The position numbers and the translations under genes were made by a program. Below, piece by piece: positions 25,510-34,013 of a DNA stretch of 64,000 nucleotides; within the stretch, counting starts at the first letter, position 1; every line of letters begins with the position of its first letter. Below the pieces are notes generated by a model. That model saw nothing but the letters and a program-made list of their open reading frames with translations. It was not told the origin of the DNA and ran no database searches. Source of the stretch: Enteroscipio rubneri (GTDB taxonomy: Bacteria > Actinomycetota > Coriobacteriia > Coriobacteriales > Eggerthellaceae); NCBI RefSeq assembly GCF_002899715.1, contig NZ_PPEK01000010.1, forward strand, positions 43,451 to 107,450, read 5' to 3'.

Positions 25510-27363
25510 TCATTTTCGATGTCGAGAACCGGCACCCTTGCCCGTTCGAACACCTGCATCCTTCTTCGGACGCACAAGACACTTCGGCCCGTATCCGATC
25601 AGGTCCATGCGGCCGGCCTTGCGCAGCGCCTCCCGCACCAGATCGCGGTTCCTCGGATCGCGGTACTGGATGAGCGCGCGCTGAAGCGCCTTTTCATGCG
25701 GGTTTTTCGGCACGTAGATCGGCTGCAAGGTGCGCGGATCGACGCCTGTCGCGTACATGACCGTGGACATGCTGCCCGGCGTAGGGTAGAAATCCTGCAC
25801 CTGCTCGGGGTTGAAACCCAAATCGCGGCAATACTCGGCCAGCTCCACCGCCTCGTCCAACGTCGATCCGGGGTGTGATGACATAAGATAGGGTACCAGG
25901 TACTGCTTTTTGCCGAGTTCCTCGTTGGCCTGCTCGAAGGCGCGCGCAAAGCGCTGGTACACGCGGTTTTCAGGCTTGCCCATAACCGAGAGCACCGCGT
26001 CGGACACGTGCTCAGGAGCAACTCTCAGCTGCCCGCTCACATGGTGCTCGCACAGCTCGCGGATGAACGCGTCTCCGTACACCCGATCAGCCAGCACGAA
26101 GTCGAAACGGACGCCCGAGCGCACGAACACCTTCTTCACGCCGGGCAGGCCGCGCAGCGCGCGCAACAGCTCCAGATAGTCTCCGTGGTCGGCATCCAGC
26201 TGCCGACACGGCTCGGGAAAGAGGCAGCGCTTGTTCGGGCACGCGCCGCGCTTGAGCTGCTTTTCGCAGGCCGGAGCGCGGAAATTCGCCGTGGGGCCGC
26301 CCACGTCGTGCAGGTATCCCTTGAAACCCGGATCGTCGACGATGAGCCGAGCTTCGCGCAGAAGCGATTCGTGGCTGCGCGCCTGCACAATACGCCCCTG
26401 ATGGAACGTGAGCGCGCAGAACGAGCATTCGCCGAAGCAGCCGCGGTTGCTGGTCAGGCTGAACTTCACCTCCGCAATAGCCGGCACGCCGCCTTCGCGC
26501 TCGTACATCGGGTGGCAAGCACGCATGTAGGGCAGCGCGTACACCGCATCCAACTCCTCTTGTGAAAGCGGAGCCGCAGGCGGGTTCTGCACAACGAACT
26601 CGCGATCGGAGTACGGCTCAACCAGGCGCTTGCCCGTGAGGGGATCGCTATTGGCATACTGTACGGCAAAGCTTTTCGCATAGTTTAGCCTATCGGCCTT
26701 GAGCTCGTCGAAAGAAGGCAGCACCTCGGCGTCGTAAACGTGCTCGAGCGAGGCTGCCTTGTACGCCGTCCCGTCGATGAACGTGAGATCTTGGATGGAC
26801 AGGCCGCTGTCCAGCGCGTCGGCTATCTCTACGATGGAGTGCTCCCCCATGCCGTAGGAAACAAGGTCGGCACCTGAGTCGAGAAGGATCGAGCGCCTGA
26901 TCTTGTCCGACCAGTAGTCATAGTGCGCAAGACGGCGCAGACTCGCCTCGATGCCCCCCAGAATGATAGGCGTCTTTTTGTACGTACGTCGGATCAGGTT
27001 GGCATAGACCGTCGCTGCGCGGTTCGGCCGCCGGCCCGCCGCGCTTCCTGGCGAATAAGCGTCGGATTTGCGACGTTTTTTGGCCACCGTGTAGTGGTTC
27101 ACCATCGAGTCCATGTTCCCCGCAGACACGAGAAAGCCCAACCGCGGTTCGCCGAACACGGCGATGCTGCGCTCGTCGTTCCAATCGGGCTGTGCGATGA
27201 CGCCCACCTTGTAGCCCTTCGCTTCCAGAAGCCGCGTGATGATGGCCATGCCGAACGAAGGATGGTCGACGTAAGCATCGCCTGACACGTACGCGAAATC
27301 GACCCGGTCCCATCCCCGATCGAGCATGTCCCGGCGATTGACCGGCAAAAACCCGTGTTCCAT
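25510..27363 (-). CDS. ygiQ: YgiQ-family radical SAM protein
   Basis: A 617-residue protein of the YgiQ family (function not firmly established). The N-terminal cobalamin-like Rossmann region has MEHGFLPVNRRDMLDRGWD and DFAYVSGDAYVDHPSFG. The radical SAM core has the iron-sulfur motif CFGECSFC near 310. The C-terminal half has VRSGVRFD, QLRVAPEHVS and QDFYPTPGSMSTVMYATG, all family-typical. The last 20 residues are basic and low-complexity. The gene stands alone, convergent with galT. Confidence 0.95.
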   Translation of the reverse strand: MEHGFLPVNRRDMLDRGWDRVDFAYVSGDAYVDHPSFGMAIITRLLEAKGYKVGVIAQPDWNDERSIAVFGEPRLGFLVSAGNMDSMVNHYTVAKKRRKSDAYSPGSAAGRRPNRAATVYANLIRRTYKKTPIILGGIEASLRRLAHYDYWSDKIRRSILLDSGADLVSYGMGEHSIVEIADALDSGLSIQDLTFIDGTAYKAASLEHVYDAEVLPSFDELKADRLNYAKSFAVQYANSDPLTGKRLVEPYSDREFVVQNPPAAPLSQEELDAVYALPYMRACHPMYEREGGVPAIAEVKFSLTSNRGCFGECSFCALTFHQGRIVQARSHESLLREARLIVDDPGFKGYLHDVGGPTANFRAPACEKQLKRGACPNKRCLFPEPCRQLDADHGDYLELLRALRGLPGVKKVFVRSGVRFDFVLADRVYGDAFIRELCEHHVSGQLRVAPEHVSDAVLSVMGKPENRVYQRFARAFEQANEELGKKQYLVPYLMSSHPGSTLDEAVELAEYCRDLGFNPEQVQDFYPTPGSMSTVMYATGVDPRTLQPIYVPKNPHEKALQRALIQYRDPRNRDLVREALRKAGRMDLIGYGPKCLVRPKKDAGVRTGKGAGSRHRK

Positions 27364-27481
27364 GCAGCTCCCTCAACGCGCGGTTTGATATGAGGCTCTC
27401 AGCGGCGGTTCGACGTGCGGCGCTCCCGGCGTCTTTTCAACGCCTCGAGACGACGCACCGAAGCCGAGTATAGCACGGACG

Positions 27482-27510
27482 CGCTGAAGCGCTGCCGCGC
27501 CGCTTCAGCG
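27482..27510. terminator. Hairpin between the LysR and ygiQ genes
   Basis: A perfect 10-bp stem, CGCTGAAGCG (27482-27491) and CGCTTCAGCG (27501-27510), with a 9-nt loop, located 30-60 bp after the stop of the minus-strand LysR gene. It is GC-rich without a T-run. Confidence 0.55.
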
Positions 27511-27541
27511 GCACGACGTGCTGCGCGAACGTGGATCGACG

Positions 27542-28486
27542 TCAAGGCAGATCGAGCGCAAGCGCCGCGCCCGGATCCTCGCACAGCTTCTCCATCTGCT
27601 CGAGAAAAACCTTGGCCGGAGCCGATAGCATGCGACTCTTCTTCCAGATCAGGCCGCATTCCGATTCGGTCGCCGGCTCTAGGCGGCGAAAGCACAGATC
27701 GCGCGAGCCGTTCACCTCGAACACGTTCTCGTAGGTGAACGCATAGGCCATGCCGTACAGGGGCATCATGCTGATCATGAACGATCCCGCGTTGAATGTC
27801 GCTGCCTGGCGCATCTTGTCGAACGAGTCGCCCGCCCAATCGCGCAGCACGCCCGCCTTCAGTACCTGCCGGGAGCAGAGGATGTCTTTGCACTCCAGAT
27901 CCGCCGGGCGGATGGAGGCGCGCTCGGCAAGCGGGTCGTCCTTGCGCATGACCACGCCCCATCTGTCGGCCAAGGGTATCATGAGCTGGCGGTAGCCCGG
28001 GCGTCCCACCACCTCGCTTTCCACGATGAAATCGAGAAACCCCGTATCGAGCTTGTCAAACAAGTCGCCCGTCGATCCGGTGAACAGGTGGAATTGGATG
28101 AAGGGGAAGAGCTCTCGCGTGCGCTTCATCGCCATGGTCACCAGCCGCATGGCCAACGGCTCGCCATGGCCCAGAAACACATTGCCCGCCACCTGCCGGT
28201 CTTCCGACGCCAGCTCGCGCTCAGCCTTCTCGACGAGGTCAACCACCGATTCGGCGTACTGGTAGAGCACCCGCCCCTTCTCCGTCAGCTTCACGTGGCG
28301 GCCCTCCCGCACGTACAGGGGACAACCCATCTGCTTCTCCAGATTGATGAGCTGTCGCGAAAGCGTAGGCTGCGTGATGTGCAGCGCCTTGGCCGCGCCG
28401 AGCACGGTGCCCTCCTGCACGAACGCGCGGAAGTAGCGCAGGGCGTGTATCTCGAGATGCGGCCGCATGGCTTCGGGCGATTGCAT
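27542..28486 (-). CDS. LysR-family regulator divergent from the molybdoenzyme operon
   Basis: A 314-residue LysR protein. The winged helix domain is LRYFRAFVQEGTVLGAAKAL, then HITQPTLSRQLINLEKQMG, and the effector-binding domain follows from about 100. ATG 28486 has AGGAGGAAGG upstream. It is divergently arranged with a Tat-exported molybdopterin reductase operon, so it is the probable substrate-responsive activator of that operon. This arrangement is common for anaerobic gut reductases. Confidence 0.93.
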   Translation of the reverse strand: MQSPEAMRPHLEIHALRYFRAFVQEGTVLGAAKALHITQPTLSRQLINLEKQMGCPLYVREGRHVKLTEKGRVLYQYAESVVDLVEKAERELASEDRQVAGNVFLGHGEPLAMRLVTMAMKRTRELFPFIQFHLFTGSTGDLFDKLDTGFLDFIVESEVVGRPGYRQLMIPLADRWGVVMRKDDPLAERASIRPADLECKDILCSRQVLKAGVLRDWAGDSFDKMRQAATFNAGSFMISMMPLYGMAYAFTYENVFEVNGSRDLCFRRLEPATESECGLIWKKSRMLSAPAKVFLEQMEKLCEDPGAALALDLP

Positions 28487-28521
28487 GAGCCTTCCTCCTG
28501 TCGCAGGCCTTTCCTCGTCAA

Positions 28522-28566
28522 ACCTATAGTATGCCTTTCCTCTATATAATACAAATCAATATAGGT
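28522..28566. promoter_or_regulatory. Divergent LysR/reductase operator-promoter
   Basis: ACCTATA (28522-28528) and TATAGGT (28560-28566) form an inverted pair around a TATAAT (28545-28550) in an AT-rich island. It lies between the divergent LysR and reductase genes and is a candidate LysR binding region. Confidence 0.5.
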
Positions 28567-28626
28567 ATTTGCTTTCCTACCCCGTACGCGCGAATAATCG
28601 AATCGGAGCCGAAAGGCTTCATGAAG

Positions 28627-28732
28627 GGGCCGGTCTCCGCACGAAAGAAGAACCGGCCCGGCAAGGACGAGAAGGGCCGGCACCTGCTGCAAGGTGCCGG
28701 GCTCGACCGCACAGGGGCCGAACGCCCGGCCC
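28627..28732 (+). promoter_or_regulatory. Structured 5' leader of the molybdoenzyme operon
   Basis: Three consecutive hairpins precede the first gene: GGGCCGGT (28627-28634) with ACCGGCCC (28652-28659), CCGGCACC (28677-28684) with GGTGCCGG (28693-28700), and GGGCC (28715-28719) with GGCCC (28728-28732). The reductase start is 19 bp later, after AAGGAGGGG. I recognise no known riboswitch class. Confidence 0.5.
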
Positions 28733-28751
28733 GAAGACAAGGAGGGGACGC

Positions 28752-31481
28752 ATGGACCGCATTCCTATCTCAAGGCGAAGCTTCATCGGAGCAGCGGCGG
28801 CGGCAACCGCCGCATTGGCCGCGACCGGGTGCAGCCCGGACAACACGCTGCGCGAGGCGGATGCCGCCGAAGCCACCCAAGCCACAACCCCGGACGGACA
28901 CCGCCTAGACGCGGAGTTCGATCCGAACCTGCACGGCGAGTGGGTAACCGTGCCCTGCTGGCACAACTGCGGCGGCAGCCGCTGCATGTTGCGCGCCTAC
29001 ACGGTGGATGGCGTGGTGATGCGCGTGAAAACCGACGATACCCACGACGACACCTTCGAGCTGCCGCAGCAGCGCGCCTGTCCGCGCGGCCGCTCTCAGC
29101 GCCAGCACCTGTTCGGCGCCGACCGCATCAAGTACCCCCTGAAGCGCGTGCACTGGCAGCCCGGCGGCGGCGATAACATCCACGGCGAACTGCGCGGCAA
29201 GGACGAATGGGAGCGCATCACCTGGGACGAGGCCTGCGAGATGATCGCGCAGGAGATCGACCGCATCTACGCCGAGTACGGCAACCGCTCCATCATGATC
29301 GGCGGCTACGCCGGCGCGCAGCTGGAGAATGTGCTCGACCAGCTGGGCGGCCACATTCCGTTCCTCAACTCCAACTCCTACGGCTCCTACTTCGTAGGCA
29401 CGCCGAACCTGGGGATCACCTACGCCATCAACCCCGACATCAACGGCTCGAACGACCGGCTGGACCTGCTGAACGCCGACACCATTGTGTTGTATTCGGC
29501 GAATCCCGCCTGGTGCTCGGCGGGCAACCCCATGTACCACTTCATGCGCGCGAAGGAGAACGGCACCGCGTTTGTCTACGTGGGACCCGACTATAACTTC
29601 TCCGCCTCCACACTCGATGCGCGCTGGATACGCGTGCTGCCCGGCAGCGACACGGCATTCTTGTTGGCCGTGGCCTACGTCATGATCATCGAGGACGAGA
29701 ACGGATCCATCCTGGACTGGGACTTTTTGCATCGCTGCTGCGTGGGCTTCGACGCCGAGACCATGCCCGATGATGCCACAGTGGACGAGAACCTCCACGA
29801 CTACGTGCTGGGCGCCTACGACGGCATCCCCAAGACCCCCGAGTGGGCGACCGAATACTGCGGCACGCCGGTGGAGGACATCCGCTGGTACGCACATCTG
29901 CAGGCGCGGGGCAACAACGTCATGAACCTGCACAGCTACGCGGCCGCCCGCTACAACGGCTCCGAGTACTTCCCGCAGCTGTTTTTGACCATCGGCTGCA
30001 TGGGCGGGCACCTGGGCAGGCCGGGCAACGCCACCGGCGGCATCTTCAGCTTTTCGGCAGGCAATTCCGGCGAGCCCATCGTGCAGTGCGGCGCGCCCTT
30101 GCCCGACCTGGATGCCATGACCACCGGCAACAGCGCCATCGGCACGCTGACCATCGCCAACCCCAACGACGACGCCATCACCGGCCCCGAGATGTGGTCG
30201 GCCGTGCTCAAGGGCAGCTACCACTACATGGGCACCATCAGCTACGCCGACGGATCGTCGTCCATCGTGGAGCCCGAAGAGCGCGACATCAACATCCGCG
30301 CCTACTTCGCCCAGAACAACGAGGGCTTCTCCACCAACATGGACATCAACAAGGCCATCGAGGTGTTCCGCGGGCTCGACCTCGTGGTCTGCCACACCTG
30401 GCAGTTCCGCCCCACCGCCCAGTACTCCGATATCGTGCTGCCCTGCACGACGCGCTGGGAGAACGCCGAATACGAAACCGGCATGATCAACACGCAGATC
30501 AACCGCGACTTCATGCTCATCCCCGGAACTGTATGCGAGCCTCTGTACGAGGCGAAGAGCGACCGGCAGTTCGTGGAGCTTCTGGCCGAGAAGTGCGGCC
30601 TGGACCCGCGCGAGTTCTACACGCGCTCCGACACGCAGCGCCGCTTCGACGCCGTGCTCACCTCCACCATCCGCACCGAGGACGGCACCGGCGTGATGCC
30701 GCTCGTCACCGTGACGCAGGAGAAGATCGACGAGCTGGGCTTGGAAGGCAAGCCGCAGCAGGGCGTCATCGACTACGATGAGTTCGTGAAAACCGGCAGC
30801 TACCAGGCGCCGCGGCGCGAGAACGACAACTGGACGTGGATCGCCTACCAGGACTTCGTCGCCGACCCCGAGGCGCACCCTCTGCCTTCCAAGAGCGGTA
30901 AGTTCGAGATCTACTGCCAGTCGCGCGCCGACATCCTCAACCTCATGGGCGTGTCCGAGCACGAGTTCAAGCCCTATCCCGTGTTCTTCCAGTCCAAGGA
31001 CAACTACGAGGCGACGTTCGCCGATTGGGAGAGCAAGACGAAGGGCGACTACCCGCTGCAGTGCTTCCAGCCGCACTACCTGCGCCGCGCGCACACCATC
31101 CTGGAGAACACGCCGTGGCTGCGCGAGGCGTACGTGAACCCGTTCTTCATGAACAGTAAGGACGCCGCCGAACGCGGGCTGACGGACGGCGATGCCGTAC
31201 TGGTGTCGAGCCCCTACGGCAAGGTGGTGCGCCACCTGGCCATCGACGACTGCTTCATGGAGGGCGTGTGTGCCATCCCCCATGGCGGCTGGGTGGAGAT
31301 GGACGAGGAAACCGGCATCGATTTCGGCTCGTCTGACAGCACGCTCAACGGCTCGTACTTCGCCGAGTCGCTGGTTATGGGATTTAACTCGGTGGTCGTG
31401 CAGGTGGAGAAGTTCGAGGGACGCGCCGTGCCGCTCGACTTGGACAAGCCGCTTCCGCAACCGATCGTCGTCAACGAATAG
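28752..31481 (+). CDS. Tat-exported molybdopterin oxidoreductase (DmsA-like catalytic subunit)
   Basis: A 909-residue Mo-bisPGD enzyme. The start at 28752 gives a Tat signal, RRSFIGAAAAATAALAATGC, whose end also resembles a lipobox. An N-terminal iron-sulfur site is formed by Cys 69, 73, 78 and 110 (CWHNCGGSRC and ACPRGR; note the four residues between the second and third Cys). Further family segments are HWQPGGGDNIHGELRGKDEW near 137 and ITWDEACEMIAQEIDRIY near 156, with the molybdopterin dinucleotide domain at the C-terminus (near 780-900). It acts outside the membrane as a terminal reductase. The substrate (sulfoxide, N-oxide or aromatic hydroxyl) cannot be read from sequence. Confidence 0.93.
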   Translation: MDRIPISRRSFIGAAAAATAALAATGCSPDNTLREADAAEATQATTPDGHRLDAEFDPNLHGEWVTVPCWHNCGGSRCMLRAYTVDGVVMRVKTDDTHDDTFELPQQRACPRGRSQRQHLFGADRIKYPLKRVHWQPGGGDNIHGELRGKDEWERITWDEACEMIAQEIDRIYAEYGNRSIMIGGYAGAQLENVLDQLGGHIPFLNSNSYGSYFVGTPNLGITYAINPDINGSNDRLDLLNADTIVLYSANPAWCSAGNPMYHFMRAKENGTAFVYVGPDYNFSASTLDARWIRVLPGSDTAFLLAVAYVMIIEDENGSILDWDFLHRCCVGFDAETMPDDATVDENLHDYVLGAYDGIPKTPEWATEYCGTPVEDIRWYAHLQARGNNVMNLHSYAAARYNGSEYFPQLFLTIGCMGGHLGRPGNATGGIFSFSAGNSGEPIVQCGAPLPDLDAMTTGNSAIGTLTIANPNDDAITGPEMWSAVLKGSYHYMGTISYADGSSSIVEPEERDINIRAYFAQNNEGFSTNMDINKAIEVFRGLDLVVCHTWQFRPTAQYSDIVLPCTTRWENAEYETGMINTQINRDFMLIPGTVCEPLYEAKSDRQFVELLAEKCGLDPREFYTRSDTQRRFDAVLTSTIRTEDGTGVMPLVTVTQEKIDELGLEGKPQQGVIDYDEFVKTGSYQAPRRENDNWTWIAYQDFVADPEAHPLPSKSGKFEIYCQSRADILNLMGVSEHEFKPYPVFFQSKDNYEATFADWESKTKGDYPLQCFQPHYLRRAHTILENTPWLREAYVNPFFMNSKDAAERGLTDGDAVLVSSPYGKVVRHLAIDDCFMEGVCAIPHGGWVEMDEETGIDFGSSDSTLNGSYFAESLVMGFNSVVVQVEKFEGRAVPLDLDKPLPQPIVVNE

Positions 31482-31493
31482 AAGGGGTACGTC

Positions 31494-32069
31494 ATGTCTT
31501 TGGGATTCTACTTCGATCTGTCCCGCTGCACGGGATGTCGCGCGTGCCAGGTGGCCTGCAAGGACCGCAACGAGCTACCCGACCACGTGATCTTCCGGGA
31601 AGTCCAGACCTACCAGGTGGGCGTCTACCCAACCGCCAGCCGCTTCAACCTTGCAGCCACCTGCAACCACTGCGAGCGACCCGCCTGCGTGGAGAACTGC
31701 CCAACCGGCGCCTGCCAAAAAGCCGAGGACGGCACGGTGTTCATCGACCAAGACGTCTGCATCGGCTGCCGCACCTGCACAGCCGTGTGCCCTTACAGCC
31801 ATCCTTCCTACGACGAGGATCGGCGTGTGTCGGGCAAATGCGACGGGTGCAAGACCTTCCGCGACAACGGGAAGAACCCTGTGTGCGTCGACGCCTGCCC
31901 GATGCGCGCCATCGAGTTCGGCGACGTGGACGAGCTGCGCGCGGCCCATGGAGAGGGCCTGGTGAGCGAGCTGCCCGTGCTGCCCTCGGCCGACGAGACG
32001 TCTCCCAACCTGCTCATCCGCGCGAAGGAGCAAGCCTACGTGCAACCTTGTCGCCGCGCGATCGTGTAG
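31494..32069 (+). CDS. Four-cluster ferredoxin subunit (DmsB-like)
   Basis: A 191-residue iron-sulfur subunit with four Cys-rich motifs: CTGCRACQVACK near 12, CNHCERPACVENCPTGAC near 57, CIGCRTCTAVCPYSHP near 88, and CDGCKTFRDNGKNPVCVDAC near 113. It passes electrons to the catalytic subunit. It has no signal peptide and is presumably co-exported with the Tat partner. It is encoded 12 bp after that gene. No NrfD/DmsC membrane anchor follows, so the cytochrome two genes on probably connects it to the quinone pool. Confidence 0.95.
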   Translation: MSLGFYFDLSRCTGCRACQVACKDRNELPDHVIFREVQTYQVGVYPTASRFNLAATCNHCERPACVENCPTGACQKAEDGTVFIDQDVCIGCRTCTAVCPYSHPSYDEDRRVSGKCDGCKTFRDNGKNPVCVDACPMRAIEFGDVDELRAAHGEGLVSELPVLPSADETSPNLLIRAKEQAYVQPCRRAIV

Positions 32070-32083
32070 GGAGGGGGCGAGTC

Positions 32084-32908
32084 ATGGAAGAGAGGACTTT
32101 GGAGCGGACGCCGGCCGCCGGCCGGCGCGGGTTGGCGGAGTGGCCGGCGGCGGGTGTGGGCGTGGTGGAGCGGTTGGCAACCGGCAAGGGCGTGCGGGAG
32201 CAGGCGGCAGACGACGCGGGCGTGCCGGAGCGACTAGCGGCGCGAGCGTATCTGTACGCCCTGTTCCAGCATCTGTTCGCCGAAGAGCCCAATGAAAGCT
32301 TTGTGCAGGCCGTGGATGCCGAACTCGCCCGGGAGGCGTTCGTGCTCATGGGCGGCACGGCCTGCGATGCCGAGGCGTTCGGCAAAGCGCTCGCCGGCCT
32401 TGAGGACGTGCCAGCCCGCCGCATCGACTACGCCCGCCTGTTCGTAGGACCGGGCGCGCTTCCCGCGCCACCCTGGGAGTCGGTCTGGAAGTTCAAGGAC
32501 GGCTCGCTGTTCACCCGCATCACGCTGGAGGTGCGCGCCGCCTATCGCGCGCAGGGCTTCATACCCGAGCGCTACCCCCAGGTATCCGACGACCACCTGG
32601 CGCTTGAGCTGGACTTTCTCGCCCGGCTGGCCCAGGGCATGCAGAAGGCATGGGAAGAAGGTGACAGTGATGCGCTCGAACGGGCGCGGCAGACCAGCGC
32701 TTCGTTTCTCGAAGAGCACCTGGGAGCATGGATCGGGCCTTTTTCTGCGGATCTCGCCAACGCGAGCTCGGATTCGCATGCCGCGGATCTCGCGAACGCC
32801 TGCCAAGGCCCGTACGCCACAGCCGCACGGTTGCTGGAAAGGCTCGTGCGGCTGGACGCGGCCTTCTTGGACGCGCTGCCGTCCACATTGAAAGGGGAAC
32901 GAGCATGA
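32084..32908 (+). CDS. TorD/DmsD-family maturation chaperone
   Basis: A 274-residue cytoplasmic chaperone that guards the Tat reductase during cofactor loading. Typical segments are RAYLYALFQHLFAEEPNESF near 53, RIDYARLFVGPGALPAPPWES near 114 and ERYPQVSDDHLALELDFLARL near 162. The first 50 residues are an Ala/Arg/Gly-rich extension not usual for the family, so a later start is possible, although ATG 32084 has GGGAGGGGGCGA upstream. It overlaps the cytochrome gene by ATGA. Confidence 0.88.
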   Translation: MEERTLERTPAAGRRGLAEWPAAGVGVVERLATGKGVREQAADDAGVPERLAARAYLYALFQHLFAEEPNESFVQAVDAELAREAFVLMGGTACDAEAFGKALAGLEDVPARRIDYARLFVGPGALPAPPWESVWKFKDGSLFTRITLEVRAAYRAQGFIPERYPQVSDDHLALELDFLARLAQGMQKAWEEGDSDALERARQTSASFLEEHLGAWIGPFSADLANASSDSHAADLANACQGPYATAARLLERLVRLDAAFLDALPSTLKGERA

Positions 32909-33453
32909 ACGAATGGGATAACGGCCTCACCTCGGCCGAAACCCGAAACAGAGGTCGGCGGCGAGCAAAGCGCAGCACGCCCGCCGAATCTCCGAAGCGA
33001 CCGCGGCGGCTTTCCCACAAAGCGGGTGTCGCCATCGGTGTCGTCGCCGTCGTGGTCGTGGCGGCGGGCGCCGGTCTGTGGGTATGGCACGAACAGCCGA
33101 GCTTCTGCAGCGCCGTCTGCCACAGCCCTATGGACTCCTATGTGGAGGGCTATTACGAGGCGGACACACTCATGTCAGACAGGCACCTCGAAGCCGGCGT
33201 TGGATGCCTGTCGTGCCACGAACCGCGCATCGACCAGCAAATCAGCGAAGGGCTGAAGTGGGTCGCAGGTGATTTCGAAGATCCTCTGGGCCCGAGCAAC
33301 TTAGCCAATACCGAGGGCTTCTGCTTACGCAGCGGCTGCCACACGCAAGGCGCATGGCACGATCGTCATGATTCGATGCCTTTGGAAAACGTCGAAGGAT
33401 GCGCCAGTTGCCACGTGATGCACCTGAACCACGCCGCCTGGCCCGAGGCCTAG
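32905..33453 (+). CDS. Membrane-anchored tetraheme cytochrome c (NapC/NrfH-like)
   Basis: A 182-residue protein. It has a basic cytoplasmic N-terminus (1-40), one membrane helix (about 41-62), then four heme sites: CSAVCH (three residues between the cysteines), CLSCH, CLRSGCH (four between) and CASCH. The first is followed by SPMDSYVEGYYE, which resembles the NrfH heme-1 region. It probably takes electrons from menaquinol and feeds the DmsA/DmsB-like enzyme outside the membrane, replacing a DmsC anchor (inference). It is the last gene of the operon. Confidence 0.9.
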   Translation: MNEWDNGLTSAETRNRGRRRAKRSTPAESPKRPRRLSHKAGVAIGVVAVVVVAAGAGLWVWHEQPSFCSAVCHSPMDSYVEGYYEADTLMSDRHLEAGVGCLSCHEPRIDQQISEGLKWVAGDFEDPLGPSNLANTEGFCLRSGCHTQGAWHDRHDSMPLENVEGCASCHVMHLNHAAWPEA

Positions 33454-33479
33454 CGCGGCAGCAGTTGCGACCTCTTCGA

Positions 33480-33513
33480 TGGAGGCGGCGACACCATACG
33501 CGCCGTCGCCTCC
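33480..33513 (+). terminator. GC-rich hairpin after the reductase operon
   Basis: GGAGGCG (33481-33487) pairs with CGCCTCC (33507-33513), 27 bp after the cytochrome stop, followed by a pyrimidine-rich stretch. It is a probable end of the operon. Confidence 0.5.
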
Positions 33514-33568
33514 GCCCTTGCTTTCACGCCTTCGCACAGCATCGCGCCCAGAACGAGGACGTGCAATA

Positions 33569-33660
33569 CCGGCGCTTGAGTACTTCCGGGCACTTCGGCG
33601 CTTGAGCGATTCCAACACTTCGATATTCGAGCGATTGTCGGACACTTCGGCGCAACCATT
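33569..33660. repeat. Degenerate ~26-bp tandem repeats
   Basis: CGGCGCTTGAG-type units start at 33570, 33596, 33621 and 33648, each within a CACTTCGGCGCTTGAGCGATT-like block. They are noncoding and decayed. The regular 25-27 bp period and lack of spacers argue against CRISPR. Confidence 0.5.
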
Positions 33661-33730
33661 GTCCGAGATCGTATCTGGACGCTATCGCACGGATACCACC
33701 CACCACACCATCGCCCTTCGCCTTCAGCTT

Positions 33731-33924
33731 TGCACGGCGATTCCGCATTTCTGGACAAAAATTTCGATAGTTTTACTGATCAGTGCCAAGGTAAGCGAAG
33801 ATTGCCTGCATAGCCCCAGGTCGACTTTTCTTGTGAAGCGGACATTCCTTCGCGCGCGGCACCTATGTCCCACTTAGGCTGCGAAAACCGAAAATTTTGT
33901 CCAAAAATGCGGAATCGCCGTGCA
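33731..33924. repeat. Inverted-repeat element C (36-bp arms)
   Basis: Arms 33731-33766 and 33889-33924 are inverted copies matching at 34 of 36 positions; the left arm begins TGCACGGCGATTCCGCATTT. The interior is 122 bp with a palindrome ACTGATCAGT (33775-33784). There is no coding capacity. It lies between the reductase operon and the DUF3737 gene. The arms differ from those of the CATACCTCGT elements. Confidence 0.75.
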
Positions 33925-34013
33925 AGAAGCCGCATTGCATCGCCAGTCGCCGTGGCGGCCGAAGTAGCGCCGAAGAAGGAGTCTGCGGCGCCCCGTTCAC
34001 GGGTCGGAACCTG

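Noticed and set aside
28905..31460. An 851-codon minus-strand frame across the molybdoenzyme gene
   Set aside because: The plus-strand frame has Tat signal, iron-sulfur and molybdopterin motifs; the opposite frame has none.
33569..33660. Possible CRISPR array
   Set aside because: The units are degenerate, abut directly without variable spacers, and no cas gene is present.
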